64,000 nucleotides of DNA from Desulfobacteraceae bacterium (GTDB taxonomy: Bacteria > Desulfobacterota > Desulfobacteria > Desulfobacterales > Desulfobacteraceae). Location: NCBI GenBank assembly GCA_016744295.1, contig JADGEQ010000019.1, positions 60,934 to 124,933 of the forward strand. The letters run 5' to 3'. The translations under genes and the position numbers were made by a program. Positions within the stretch are counted from its first letter, which is position 1; every line of letters starts with the position of its first letter. The notes under the pieces were generated by a model that saw only the letters and a list, made by a program, of their open reading frames with translations, had not been told where the DNA came from and made no database searches. This document shows positions 24,223-33,556 of the stretch, piece by piece.

Positions 24223-26456
24223 GTTTTTGGGATAGATTCAAAAGACCGGCTCCAAACACCGTGGATATAGATTCTGGAAGAGTCTCGGTGCCTGAAGAAG
24301 ATTTTGCCACTGGCATGGGCCGTCTTGCAGGTTTCTACGGAATCAAGACGCCAAAGTTCCCCCTGGAGTATCTGGGCATCCTTGAACTTTTATCCATCTG
24401 GAATCCTGATATATCCCAGGCTTTGTCCATAATCGTCAACCTGGGCAATACCGGCCATGAGCTGGAGGTTGACGGTAAAAGCCCGGAGGCGGTTCTTGAA
24501 CGGGTCAATGGTCTGGCCAGTAAAATTTACAGGACTGGTGGCGGTGTGGACGGCCTGGTCAATCATTTTTTGAGGCAGATCTCGTTGATGGGTGCCCTAT
24601 CAGCAGAGTGGGTGGTGGCTGATAACGTCCAGGACGGTATCCAGGACGCTGTTGTGGTGCCGGTCCGATCCATCCGGTTTAAGCGTGAGGATGGGATTTA
24701 CCAGCCTTACCAATACACAGGCGGTTCCTTTGATACAGCCTATGTAAAGCTTAACCCCCTGACCTTCAGCTACAACCCGATCCAGACCATGGACGATGAC
24801 CCCTATGGGATCCCCGGGTTCTATGCAGCACTGAAGAACATTGAGGTCCAGCTTGATTCCATTGGTGGTATCGGTCAGATCGTCAGAAAAATGGGGCTTT
24901 TAGGATTTCTTGATGTTTCTTTAAAGATCCCTGATAAGAATGCCGGTGAAACCGATGTAGCATATAAGACCCGTCTCCAGGCAAGGCTTAAGAGTTATGC
25001 AAAAGCGTTTACATCCAACTTTTCAAAGGGTGTGGCTGTCCATTACGATGACCAGGAACTGAAGCACAACAATGTGGGCTCAACGGCAGCTGCCGGTGCA
25101 AAAGCAGTTTTCAACCTGAATGAAGAGCAGATCCTGTCTGCTTTGGATATCCCGCCTTCCATGATGGGTCGGAGCTATTCCACCACAGAAACCTATGCCA
25201 GTGTGGATTTTGAACGCCTGACAAAAAGACTTTTGAATAGTCGCAGAACCACCAAACGGTTCCTTGAAAAAGGCTATAACCTGGACCTTTCATTGTCCGG
25301 GATTAATGCAAAAGTTTCTGTCAAATTCAACGGGAATAGCGGTTTCCAGGAAAAGGATAGTGCCGAGGCCGAGGGCCAGAGAATTAAAAATGTCGTTGAC
25401 AAGCGGGATGCCGGGTTCATCAGTGATGATGAGGCCGCCCGGGAGCTCGGTTACGAAGAGGCCACAGGCCAGCGCCCGCCCGAGCGGGATCCGGGCCTGA
25501 CCTTTAAGTTCAACCGGGAAAAATCACGGTATGAATTTGTCCGTCCAACGCTGCCGGCAATCAATACCCACGCCTTTGCCAAGGACACTGGCAAGCGGGT
25601 TCAAAACTATGCCGAGGCCATCAGGAGCATTCTTGATCCCTGTGAGGACAAGGCCATCAAAGCTGCTTTGAAAGCGGCCGGGAAAAGCTATACCAATGAA
25701 ACCGCCTTTGCTGAAGGGGTTTTCAAAGCCTTTGACAAAGAGCTGTTAAAGCAGCTTAAAAAGTCGAACTCTGACAAGGTATCAGACAAGTATGTCAAAG
25801 ACGCCTGGCAGTTCTTCCGGTTTGAAGACAATAGCGATATGCCAAAGAAACAAAGCCGGTCCCGGTTCGGCATTGACATCAACCTGGCCGATACCAATGC
25901 CATCCGGTATCTGACCGCCATTGACCGGTTTTTCTTTGGGTCAGGCAACTACCTGACCAAAAACAAGGTGGTGGGAACAAAGTTTATCAACTGGCTTGAA
26001 AACGAGTACATCACCAAGGGCCTGAACATCCGGGACGAAAAAACCATGAAGGCTTTCCAGGGCGAATTCAAGGATATGGTCAAGGTAACCACCTGGAAAA
26101 AAATCAACCAGCTGGTGAACACCACCATGTCGAGGATCCAGAACTTTGGGCAAACTATGAAGCTGCATGAGGCGGGGTTTAAAAGATTCCGCATTGTGGG
26201 ACCGAAAACAGCTCCTATCTGCTCGTTTTGCGCAAATATGGTGGGACGGGTCTTTGATGTCGAAATAGCCGCTAAACGGCTATCTAAAGTTGTTGAAAAG
26301 GGATTTGAAGATGTGTCTGATCTGCCTTCATTTATCACAAATGAATATTCCCCGGAAGAGTTGGAAGAACTGACAGACAAACAATTGCAGGATGCAGGCT
26401 TTGAAAGCCCGCCCTATCACCCGGAATGCCGTCACAGAAAAGCAGCTGAAGATTAA
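24219..26456 (+). CDS. portal protein fused to Mu F-like head morphogenesis protein
   Basis: 745 residues. The first ~420 match the Mu gp29-type (DUF935) portal: FYGIKTPKFPLEYLG, an ALDIPPSMMGRSYSTTETYASVDFERL block, and a Gly/Glu-rich hinge. The last ~300 match the F-like head protein, ending with the Cys/His motif PICSFCANMVGRVF...PYHPECRHR. In Mu these are two genes (gp29, gp30). Here one frame encodes both, so the portal carries its own morphogenesis factor. It starts 4 bp inside the terminase end. Confidence 0.85.
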   Translation: MSFWDRFKRPAPNTVDIDSGRVSVPEEDFATGMGRLAGFYGIKTPKFPLEYLGILELLSIWNPDISQALSIIVNLGNTGHELEVDGKSPEAVLERVNGLASKIYRTGGGVDGLVNHFLRQISLMGALSAEWVVADNVQDGIQDAVVVPVRSIRFKREDGIYQPYQYTGGSFDTAYVKLNPLTFSYNPIQTMDDDPYGIPGFYAALKNIEVQLDSIGGIGQIVRKMGLLGFLDVSLKIPDKNAGETDVAYKTRLQARLKSYAKAFTSNFSKGVAVHYDDQELKHNNVGSTAAAGAKAVFNLNEEQILSALDIPPSMMGRSYSTTETYASVDFERLTKRLLNSRRTTKRFLEKGYNLDLSLSGINAKVSVKFNGNSGFQEKDSAEAEGQRIKNVVDKRDAGFISDDEAARELGYEEATGQRPPERDPGLTFKFNREKSRYEFVRPTLPAINTHAFAKDTGKRVQNYAEAIRSILDPCEDKAIKAALKAAGKSYTNETAFAEGVFKAFDKELLKQLKKSNSDKVSDKYVKDAWQFFRFEDNSDMPKKQSRSRFGIDINLADTNAIRYLTAIDRFFFGSGNYLTKNKVVGTKFINWLENEYITKGLNIRDEKTMKAFQGEFKDMVKVTTWKKINQLVNTTMSRIQNFGQTMKLHEAGFKRFRIVGPKTAPICSFCANMVGRVFDVEIAAKRLSKVVEKGFEDVSDLPSFITNEYSPEELEELTDKQLQDAGFESPPYHPECRHRKAAED

Positions 26457-26471
26457 TAACAGGAGTTAATT

Positions 26472-27524
26472 ATGTCTTACAAAATTATCAAAGAAGGATT
26501 TGCCAGCGCCCGGTTTGATCTGGTTCCGGAACATATGCCGCTTGAGGTGGGAGCCAAGCCTTTCAGCTTTGAGATAGAGGAGTCTGAACAGCCGAATGAA
26601 GAGCTATTTGTCAAGCTGTTCCGCTGTCTTTCCGCCACCACTACCCAGTCCCGGTTCTTTGACTTTTCCTCCCCCGGCGTCCTTAAAGCTGCAGTCTCCT
26701 TTTTTGAGGGGGTTACCATCTTTGCCAACCACCGGATGGATGTCACCCAGTGGAAGGGATACACCCAGGGTGCTGTATGGGACGGCAAGAACGAGCCCAA
26801 CGGTGTCAATGCCCAGTTTGTCCTGGACAGGGTTGCGGATCCGAATCTTGTGAGGGGCGTGGAAACAGGAGCCTTGAGATCCGCCAGTGCCACCATCTGG
26901 TTTGAATATCAAAAATCCCACCCTGATCTTAAGTGGTTTTATGACCACTTGGGTGAGGAGGTGGATGGTGAAATCGTGCGGTTTGTTGTTACCAAGATCA
27001 GCAATGTGGGTGAGATGTCCATTGTCTGGGAAGGTGAAGACAGTTATGCAAAATCGTTTGAAGCCGGGCAAGATCCGGACAGTGAAAACCTTAACCATGG
27101 AGAGGATGAAATGAAGCTTTCAACACAATTTTTAACCCGGTTTGACCTCAACGGTGAGCCGTCTCCGGAGGACATTGAAAAGGCCATCCTGGAGAGCATT
27201 ACCGGCCTCGAAACAAAAGTCGCTGAACTTGAAGTGGATGCCAAGATCGGCAAGGTCCATCTGACCGAAACCCGGGAAAAGGCAGTGACGCTATACAAGG
27301 CAGCCAAGGGTGAGGATGCCAAAGAAAGCTTTATCACCAACGTGGTTGAAAAAGCTGACCTTGAGACTGCCAAATCCTTTGTGGATGAGTATCAGGGGGC
27401 GGTTGAAGATGCCCTTCCTCTGACTTGCAGTAAGTGCGGTGAAAAGTTGTCCAGGAGATCTTCCCAGGGCAGTGGTGATGGGGACAAAAAATCCGTGGAT
27501 GTCAGCAATCATAAAATATCTTAA
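26472..27524 (+). CDS. prohead protease with C-terminal scaffold region
   Basis: 350 residues in the place of Mu gpI (protease). The N-terminal ~190 residues look like a phage prohead serine-protease fold (VTIFANHRMDVTQWKGYTQGAVWDG, then GALRSASATIWFEY). The C-terminal ~135 residues are acidic and helical, as in scaffolds. An internal ATG at 27111 could make the scaffold alone. It ends with a CxxC pair near the tail. Its stop is 37 bp before the decoration gene. Confidence 0.75.
   Translation: MSYKIIKEGFASARFDLVPEHMPLEVGAKPFSFEIEESEQPNEELFVKLFRCLSATTTQSRFFDFSSPGVLKAAVSFFEGVTIFANHRMDVTQWKGYTQGAVWDGKNEPNGVNAQFVLDRVADPNLVRGVETGALRSASATIWFEYQKSHPDLKWFYDHLGEEVDGEIVRFVVTKISNVGEMSIVWEGEDSYAKSFEAGQDPDSENLNHGEDEMKLSTQFLTRFDLNGEPSPEDIEKAILESITGLETKVAELEVDAKIGKVHLTETREKAVTLYKAAKGEDAKESFITNVVEKADLETAKSFVDEYQGAVEDALPLTCSKCGEKLSRRSSQGSGDGDKKSVDVSNHKIS
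27111..27524 (+). CDS. possible nested scaffold protein from internal start
   Basis: Met214 of the protease gene is preceded by GGAGAGG at 8 nt, and the downstream 137 residues have the acidic, helical make-up of scaffolds. Mu gpZ and lambda Nu3 are made in this way from inside protease genes; the use here is inference. Confidence 0.4.
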   Translation: MKLSTQFLTRFDLNGEPSPEDIEKAILESITGLETKVAELEVDAKIGKVHLTETREKAVTLYKAAKGEDAKESFITNVVEKADLETAKSFVDEYQGAVEDALPLTCSKCGEKLSRRSSQGSGDGDKKSVDVSNHKIS

Positions 27525-27561
27525 AAGCTCCGGGCTTTAAACCGGGGAAAGGTCGTAAAAA

Positions 27562-27933
27562 ATGTTTGATGTGGATTTTACAGGAATTGGGAATGGGCCT
27601 GGTGTCACCTTCACCAAAGGATCTGGCGTCACCATTGTAAACCTTGGGCATGTTGGAAAAGTGTCCGCTGCCAAGACGATTGATGTCTGTGTGGCAGAGA
27701 ATGTGTTCATGGGTGTTATTGAGCAAATTGATGTTGAAAATGAAATCCTGACACTTGAACGTAAAGGATTCAAAGAGGTGCCTTATTCGGGAGCTATTGC
27801 TGTCGGGTGGAAAGAACTTGTTGCTGATGGCCTTGGTGGCGTTAAGGCCCCAGCGGTTGCAGATACAGGCAAATTTTATCATGTGGTTGATGTTAATGCC
27901 ACAGATGGTGTTTTGACACTGGATCTGGGATAG
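27562..27933 (+). CDS. head decoration / capsid-stabilising protein
   Basis: 123 residues of mostly beta structure (GSGVTIVNLGHVGKVSA, ENVFMGVIEQIDVENEILTLERKG, then KFYHVVDVNATDGVLTLDLG). Position between protease/scaffold and major capsid, plus size, fit a decoration protein. No sequence family is certain. Confidence 0.6.
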   Translation: MFDVDFTGIGNGPGVTFTKGSGVTIVNLGHVGKVSAAKTIDVCVAENVFMGVIEQIDVENEILTLERKGFKEVPYSGAIAVGWKELVADGLGGVKAPAVADTGKFYHVVDVNATDGVLTLDLG

Positions 27934-27972
27934 CCCTGGCAACTCTAAAAATTTAGACAAGGAGAATAAAAA

Positions 27973-28968
27973 ATGGCTGTAAGAATGGCTAAAGAAATGT
28001 ACTCAGCGGCCGCAAAAGCGGGGATAACTCTGACAGAATATCTGGAACAAGAGCGCCCGTCCGAAGTTGAGGGGCTTGATGCGTTTGAATTCGCTCTGTT
28101 TGATCAAAAAATCAATCTTAAAACCGACACGGTAGAACGATTTTACCAAACCATTGATGATCGGGTTTTGTTTCCTGAATTTGTTAACCGGAATATTCGG
28201 ATCGGTATGGTAGGTCTTGGAAAAAAGGATCTTACTTTCGGTGATATCGTTGCCACCGAACAGACCATCGACGGTGCTGTATATGAGACCATCAAGGCGG
28301 TTTTTGACAACAAAAATCTTGATTTTAAAAAGGTCGGGGAAGGCGCTGCCTTTCCTACCGTGAAAATGACTGTGGGTAAAACGCCTGTCAGGCTTGGAAA
28401 AATCGGGCTTGAACTGGACGCAACATATGAAGTATTGCGGCGGATGAAACTGCCTTTATTGTCTGTCCATATGCAGCTTATCGGCAAGCGTCTGGCTAAA
28501 AAGATGGTGGCCTTTGCCGTCCATGTTCTGGTCAATGGCGATGGTAACGCCAACCCTGTTGCCAAGATGACAAAGACGCTCTCCTACGCCAATCTGCTGG
28601 ATTTCGATATGATCATGGATGATTATGAGGCCACCTGCTGGTTTGCTAAAAAAGCGAAAATTCAAAGCCTTTGCCTGCTTGATGAATTCAAAGACACACG
28701 TCTATTTGACACGGCCAGATCTGGTGCCTGGGCATCACCCTTTGCCAATACCTTGAAAAAATTTAACTGGGCTGAATCCTCACTGGGTGACAATCAGATA
28801 ATTCAGATTGATAAATCTGCCGCACTTGAGTTTCTAAAAGAATCCGGTGCTGAACTGATTGAGACGGACAAAGTGATTGACAAGCAGCTTGAGAAGACTG
28901 TGATCAGCCAGGTCATTGGGTTCTCCAAAATCTTTAATGAAGCTGCTCATATCTTTGAGATAGGCTAA
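27973..28968 (+). CDS. major capsid protein
   Basis: 331 residues in the position of Mu gpT. The layout fits an HK97-fold shell subunit: a helical N-terminus, an extended loop (VERFYQTIDDRVLFPEFVNRNIRIG), a spine helix (VLRRMKLPLLSVHMQLIGKRLAKKMVAFAVHVLVNG) and a P-domain region. It has a strong AAGGAG upstream. It is expected to be the most abundant virion protein. Its end overlaps the next ATG by one base. Confidence 0.85.
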   Translation: MAVRMAKEMYSAAAKAGITLTEYLEQERPSEVEGLDAFEFALFDQKINLKTDTVERFYQTIDDRVLFPEFVNRNIRIGMVGLGKKDLTFGDIVATEQTIDGAVYETIKAVFDNKNLDFKKVGEGAAFPTVKMTVGKTPVRLGKIGLELDATYEVLRRMKLPLLSVHMQLIGKRLAKKMVAFAVHVLVNGDGNANPVAKMTKTLSYANLLDFDMIMDDYEATCWFAKKAKIQSLCLLDEFKDTRLFDTARSGAWASPFANTLKKFNWAESSLGDNQIIQIDKSAALEFLKESGAELIETDKVIDKQLEKTVISQVIGFSKIFNEAAHIFEIG

Positions 28969-29348
28969 TGGCAGCCATCAAGAAAATGGTCGAAAACCGT
29001 CTCCCGGATGAGGCGGAACTGTTTGCAGGTTCCCTGGATTCTTTCATTGAGGAATCCGGGGCACTTGCTGGTTTTGAAGGGGTTGCTGAAACAGATCTGT
29101 CAACCGTGCAAAAATCCCTTATTGCCGACATGTCAGCTAAAGCCCTGATCCTGCCTGCCATGAGCAAGTATAAGAAAGCCATGGCCTCAGCCGAGGGAGA
29201 TGGAGCCGGTAAGGCAGAATGGGTGGATAAGCTCAAGTTCCTCAAGGAAATGGGTGCCAAGCTGGATGCCGATATTCTTGAGAAAAAAGCCGGTGTCGGC
29301 ACAAGTGTTGACACGGGGATCCCCATGGTGGTGGTGACCGATGACTGA
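28968..29348 (+). CDS. head-tail connector-like protein
   Basis: 126 residues, helical and acidic, next to the capsid gene where gp6/gp35-type connectors lie. It overlaps both neighbours (1 bp and 8 bp). No motif is decisive; the call rests on position and size. Confidence 0.55.
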   Translation: MAAIKKMVENRLPDEAELFAGSLDSFIEESGALAGFEGVAETDLSTVQKSLIADMSAKALILPAMSKYKKAMASAEGDGAGKAEWVDKLKFLKEMGAKLDADILEKKAGVGTSVDTGIPMVVVTDD

Positions 29349-29715
29349 TCTTTTTGATGATGCCGCCCAGGCTGAATTTATCAACGCCATACGGGACGTG
29401 ACAGACACCTTCCAGAAGTATCCCGTCGTCTTTGGCGATGGGGATGACTCAATTGAGTTATTGTGCGGCCGTAAATCCATCAAAAATGAGCTTTTAGCCC
29501 GGGAAGAGGGTGAGTCTATAGACGAAGCCTTTAAACTGGCTTTAAATCGCCAGTATTTGTCCGAGAAGGGGCTTGTTGATGAAAATGACATCCTGCTTAT
29601 CGGGTATGACACACCGGTTCGGATGGATGGAGAGCAATTTACCATCATAAAACTGGGTGAGCCTATTGTGTTCCGGGATCAAAAACTCATGGTTGTCATG
29701 GAGGTTGTCAGATAA
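29341..29715 (+). CDS. head completion / connector protein
   Basis: 124 residues. Its N-terminal helix is followed by a beta-rich domain (YPVVFGDGDDSIELLCGRKS ... DENDILLIGYDTPVRMDGEQFTIIKLGEPIVF), the pattern of head-closure or Mu gp36-like proteins. It overlaps the upstream gene by 8 bp and the downstream one by 1 bp. Confidence 0.55.
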   Translation: MTDLFDDAAQAEFINAIRDVTDTFQKYPVVFGDGDDSIELLCGRKSIKNELLAREEGESIDEAFKLALNRQYLSEKGLVDENDILLIGYDTPVRMDGEQFTIIKLGEPIVFRDQKLMVVMEVVR

Positions 29716-30191
29716 TGGGTGCGGATCTCACAGGGGATTGGGGCAAATGCATGTCTGTGCTGGATAACCTTGCCAATAAGGTCAAGAGCGAAACCGGCAA
29801 GAAGATTGCGCAGTCTGTCAAAAAAATCGAGGCAAGGGCTCTGCAGCATATGGATGACCAGGACCTTGATTGGGACGATCTGTCCGACGACTATGCCAAA
29901 AGCAAGGAAGATAAAGGCCTGAGCCCCGACACCCTGAGAGCGTCAAATCAGATGTACAGCAATATCACCACCCACCAGGCCGATGACTTTACCGGTGCTG
30001 TAGGTGTGAAGCGCGGAGTCAAAAACAAGGACGGTGAAGATGTCACAGACGTGGCCATCATCCATGAACAGCCTGACAATGACGGCAAGAAGATCCCGCC
30101 CAGAAAGCTTTGGGAGCCCACGTTTGAAGAGATGAAAGATGATATTCCCCCTGAAATTATGAGCGGTGTGACAAGGATGCTGAAAAAATGA
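29715..30191 (+). CDS. virion morphogenesis protein, gpG/HK97 gp10-like
   Basis: 158 residues. ALQHMDDQDLDWDDLSDDYAKSKEDKG and the SPDTLRASNQMYSNITTH block resemble phage virion morphogenesis (Mu gpG-like) proteins needed for joining head and tail. It is coupled to both neighbours by overlaps of 1 and 4 bp. Confidence 0.6.
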   Translation: MGADLTGDWGKCMSVLDNLANKVKSETGKKIAQSVKKIEARALQHMDDQDLDWDDLSDDYAKSKEDKGLSPDTLRASNQMYSNITTHQADDFTGAVGVKRGVKNKDGEDVTDVAIIHEQPDNDGKKIPPRKLWEPTFEEMKDDIPPEIMSGVTRMLKK

Positions 30192-30775
30192 TTGAAGCCT
30201 GCAAACAATTTTTAAAGGACCGTATCCTGGAAATTGAAGGTGACAGACAGCTGTCTCCGTTTGAGGGTGGAGTTATATTTTTTGAACCTATGCCCAGGGA
30301 CTTTTTAAAGACTCATCAGTTTGCAGCCTGCTGCCTGGTATTGCATGACAAGAAAAAGAAAGACGGCAGCCTGGTTTCAAACGTCAGGGATGAAGCGTGC
30401 GAATACTACACCCGGACCCGGAAGCGTTTTAGCCGCAAGATCATGTTTCGAATTACTCTTTATGCTGAAGGTTTTGGGGACCAATGGGGAAAAGAGGATA
30501 TTCCCGGGCTGTGGGATTTTGATGCATACACTGGGTTTATCGACCAGCTTGAGCAAAAGATCGCAGAGCACAAGGTGATAGCTGATGGATTCAATAATGC
30601 CGTCAAAATTGACCTTCAGGATTCTATCAGGCCCTGGAATAATGAGGAGGCAAAACAAATGCTCAAGCGAAGGCCGCACAAGGCCATCGTCAGAGTAGAG
30701 TTCGCCGGTGGAATTTATGTACAGAAAAAAATACCCATCATCAAGGATGTGGATATTCAATCCAGTTACCAATAG
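30188..30775 (+). CDS. tail terminator-like protein (Mu gp37 position)
   Basis: 195 residues, one mixed alpha/beta domain (IMFRITLYAEGFGDQW; a C-terminal AIVRVEFAGGIYVQKK). The position just before the sheath genes fits a tail terminator. Assignment is mainly by gene order. Confidence 0.5.
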   Translation: MIEACKQFLKDRILEIEGDRQLSPFEGGVIFFEPMPRDFLKTHQFAACCLVLHDKKKKDGSLVSNVRDEACEYYTRTRKRFSRKIMFRITLYAEGFGDQWGKEDIPGLWDFDAYTGFIDQLEQKIAEHKVIADGFNNAVKIDLQDSIRPWNNEEAKQMLKRRPHKAIVRVEFAGGIYVQKKIPIIKDVDIQSSYQ

Positions 30776-30783
30776 GAGGAGTT

Positions 30784-31023
30784 ATGTCAAAAGACAAGGT
30801 TGCGAGGTCTTTAAAAAAAACACCGGCTGCCATTGGGGCAGGCGTTAAAAAAAAAGAAGATCTATTGCCGGTTGAAACCTTGGCAAAGGATCTACCTTCC
30901 TGGGAGACAGCAGGGCTTATGGCAGCTGCCAATTGGGCACCGGGCAAGCAGGTGGCTGAAAAACAATTTCAGGATGCTTTAAACACTTTTAGGAACCGTC
31001 CCCAGGGCGGCGGGAGGATTTAG
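30784..31023 (+). CDS. small protein before sheath (Mu gp38 position)
   Basis: 79 residues. Lys-rich N-terminus (KKTPAAIGAGVKKKED), then a helical part and a Gly/Arg end (RNRPQGGGRI). Ribosome binding site AGGAGG 4-5 nt before ATG. It occupies the slot of Mu gp38 (DUF2635-like), but similarity is not obvious. Confidence 0.5.
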   Translation: MSKDKVARSLKKTPAAIGAGVKKKEDLLPVETLAKDLPSWETAGLMAAANWAPGKQVAEKQFQDALNTFRNRPQGGGRI

Positions 31024-31025
31024 GC

Positions 31026-32720
31026 ATGGGCGATGTATTGGAATATTTGGTAAACGGAACCAGCGGCCTTGCTCCCGGGGGAGTGGAAGGAACTGCCATC
31101 ATCGTTGGGGTATGCAGTGTCGGTGAAGCGGGTAAGGGTTATCTGCTGGGCAAAGACTCGGATCTTGAAACGATGCTGGGTGTGGGTCCCCTGGTTGACA
31201 GACTACGGGATGTTTTTGCCACTGGCGGCCAAAATCCCGTTGTGATTGCCGTGCCGGTGGCTGGGCTTCCAGGCGGTTATATTTCTCCTGTTCAGCATAC
31301 AGGCACCGGCCCCGGGGGAGCTGTGACCGGCACACCTGCTGAAAATGCCGATGTGGTGGTCGAGATTACAACCGGCGGAGCCCTGGGGACTTGTGAGGCA
31401 AAAGTTTCTGAAGATGGCGGGTCCATTTTTGAAGTGGCAGCGGCTGTGGCCGTAAACGGTCAGATCAGTATCGGCACAACCGGGGCAACCATCACTCTGG
31501 AAGTTGGCACTCACATCGTGGGAGATACTTATGAGTGTGCCGTAAGGAAGGCCATCGGCCCTGTCAAAAAGACCGGCACAGGACCGGACATTACCATTGC
31601 CGGCACGGTGAAAGCAGCTGCCCAGATCATCCTGGGTATTGCGTCTGCAGGTGCCCGCAATAATGCTACTTATCAACTGAGTGTTGACGGCGGGGACTCC
31701 TGGGGAGCTATTGCGACGGTTCCCGTAGATGGTGTCATTGTCGCAGGCAGTACAGGTGTTTCCATTACAGTTCCTGAGAACCCGGATCTTGTGGTGGGTG
31801 ATATGTATGAGTGCGATCTCATGCCGCCCGTGCCTTCGATCACGGCGGTGATGACGGCCCTTGAACAGCCTTTGAGCCTTTATGATATTGAATTTGTCCA
31901 TGTGGCGGGGCCTTCCGATCCCGTGGACTGGGCTGCCATGGGGGCCAAGGCGGATGAATTGTTCAGCCTTCACCGGCCCACCTATTTCCGGGCGGAAAGC
32001 CGCCTGCCTTATGCGGATGAAGATCTTAACGACTGGACCGCCGCAATGATCCAGGACCGCCAGGGTTATGCCCATAATTTTGTGACGGTGTGTACTGCAT
32101 TCGGGGAGGTATCGGACGTTACAGGCAAACGATTAATCCGGAACTGGGCTGGCCTTTTATCGGGTCGGGTGATTTCCCTTCCCGTCCAGCGAGCTGCAGG
32201 CCGGGTTAAGGATGGGGGTATTTCCCAGGGGAGCCTGCCTGCGCTGTATACTGATTCCATGCAGAAGATGCTGGAAAAAAGCGGTTATACTACGGCCAAG
32301 CATTACGCCGGCTTAAGATCCGCCTATTGGGGGGATTCCAAGACCCTGGCAGAGGTCACAAGCGACTTTCAATATGAGGAGGTTTTGAGAGTAGTTTTCA
32401 AGGGCGTAAGAAAGGCCAGGATCGCCGCCTTAAAATCCATGTACGATGAAGCCGGGGATCCGGTTCTTGATTTTGAGACCACCGGGCCTGCCTATCTGAA
32501 GGCGGAGATTGAAAATGCTTTGAATACCATGATTTCGGCCGTGCCCAAGGAACTTGCAGGGCATGTGGTGGAAATCCCGCCCGGCCAGGATATTGTGAAC
32601 AACGGGGTGGGGGTATTGATGAAGCTTGTGGGCATTCCCATCATCCGGGAGATCAAGCTGTATGCCAGCTATGCCTATGCCGGTTCCGCCTTTGATCCAA
32701 GACTTAAATTAGCAGCATAA
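31026..32720 (+). CDS. contractile tail sheath protein
   Basis: 564 residues of the DUF2586-type sheath. The core is seen at the N-terminus (EGTAIIVGVCSVGEAGKGYLLGK, GVGPLVDRLRDVFATGG) and C-terminus (AGHVVEIPPGQDIVNNGVGVLMKL and IREIKLYASYAYAGSAFDPRL). Two inserted beta-domains with repeated Gly-Thr-Gly motifs (about 95-185 and 185-265) decorate the exterior. It contracts during injection. Confidence 0.85.
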   Translation: MGDVLEYLVNGTSGLAPGGVEGTAIIVGVCSVGEAGKGYLLGKDSDLETMLGVGPLVDRLRDVFATGGQNPVVIAVPVAGLPGGYISPVQHTGTGPGGAVTGTPAENADVVVEITTGGALGTCEAKVSEDGGSIFEVAAAVAVNGQISIGTTGATITLEVGTHIVGDTYECAVRKAIGPVKKTGTGPDITIAGTVKAAAQIILGIASAGARNNATYQLSVDGGDSWGAIATVPVDGVIVAGSTGVSITVPENPDLVVGDMYECDLMPPVPSITAVMTALEQPLSLYDIEFVHVAGPSDPVDWAAMGAKADELFSLHRPTYFRAESRLPYADEDLNDWTAAMIQDRQGYAHNFVTVCTAFGEVSDVTGKRLIRNWAGLLSGRVISLPVQRAAGRVKDGGISQGSLPALYTDSMQKMLEKSGYTTAKHYAGLRSAYWGDSKTLAEVTSDFQYEEVLRVVFKGVRKARIAALKSMYDEAGDPVLDFETTGPAYLKAEIENALNTMISAVPKELAGHVVEIPPGQDIVNNGVGVLMKLVGIPIIREIKLYASYAYAGSAFDPRLKLAA

Positions 32721-32733
32721 AGGAGAACTTAGC

Positions 32734-33162
32734 ATGTCAATCAATGGAAATGAATATGACTGGGAATCAATGGAAATCAGGCTGCCCCATGGTGTTGCAG
32801 TAGACATCACAGAGATCAGCTACAGTGATGAGGCTCCCGTTGAGGAACACTACGGCAAAGGCGGCAAACCCACCGGCTATGGAAGGAAAAACTATAAAGC
32901 TTCCGGATCCATGACCATCGGCAAGACTGAATTTGAAGCCCTGAAAAAAAACCTGGGTGGCAGTGTCTACAAGGGCAAACCGTTTTCCATCGTTGTAGGC
33001 TATGCCAATGACGATATGGCAACCATAACAGACACCCTGCCTGATGTGAAAATCACCAAGACAGACACCAGCGGCAAGCAGGGTGATGACAAAGTTGGGG
33101 CCAAAAAACTGGATTTCAAGATCCTGAGCCCCATCAAATGGGGTGATAGCGAAGCCTATTAA
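32734..33162 (+). CDS. tail tube protein
   Basis: 142 residues, beta-rich, with the typical tube signature of an N-terminal beta-hairpin, a Gly-rich loop (EEHYGKGGKPTGYGRKNYKASGSMTIG) and a C-terminal DFKILSPI strand. It follows the sheath directly and forms the inner conduit. Confidence 0.8.
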   Translation: MSINGNEYDWESMEIRLPHGVAVDITEISYSDEAPVEEHYGKGGKPTGYGRKNYKASGSMTIGKTEFEALKKNLGGSVYKGKPFSIVVGYANDDMATITDTLPDVKITKTDTSGKQGDDKVGAKKLDFKILSPIKWGDSEAY

Positions 33163-33193
33163 AACAATTTAACTAAGAGGAAAAGTAAAAATC

Positions 33194-33556
33194 ATGGCAA
33201 AACAACCAGTCAAAAATTCAACCACCGACGATGACTTGAAAAAATCGAATCTGCCCAAAGAGGTGACAGACGCCCAGGACAATGGAGATACGGTTTTGCT
33301 GCTGACCGGGGAAAATGATGAAAAGTATTATTTTAAAAAACCCAAACCGATGCACCTTAACCGCTTTTTGGCCACCAGTGGCAAGGGCAAGATTGCAGCT
33401 GCCGTTAAGAACTTAATTTTTGAGCTGGCTGTCAAGCCCACGGAAAGTGAGTTGAAAACCGAATTCAAAGATAAGCCGGGCAGGATGGTGGCATTGAATA
33501 ATGCTCTCCAGACGGAAATCGGCCTGAATGAGGATTTTACCGTAAAAAAGCTCTAA
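33194..33556 (+). CDS. tail assembly chaperone, zero-frame product
   Basis: 120 residues, acidic, in the Mu gp41 position. AGAGG lies upstream of the ATG. The stop TAA at 33554 is preceded by the classic slippery heptamer A-AAA-AAG (33544-33550). The short form is the gpG-like chaperone bound to the tape measure. Confidence 0.8.
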   Translation: MAKQPVKNSTTDDDLKKSNLPKEVTDAQDNGDTVLLLTGENDEKYYFKKPKPMHLNRFLATSGKGKIAAAVKNLIFELAVKPTESELKTEFKDKPGRMVALNNALQTEIGLNEDFTVKKL

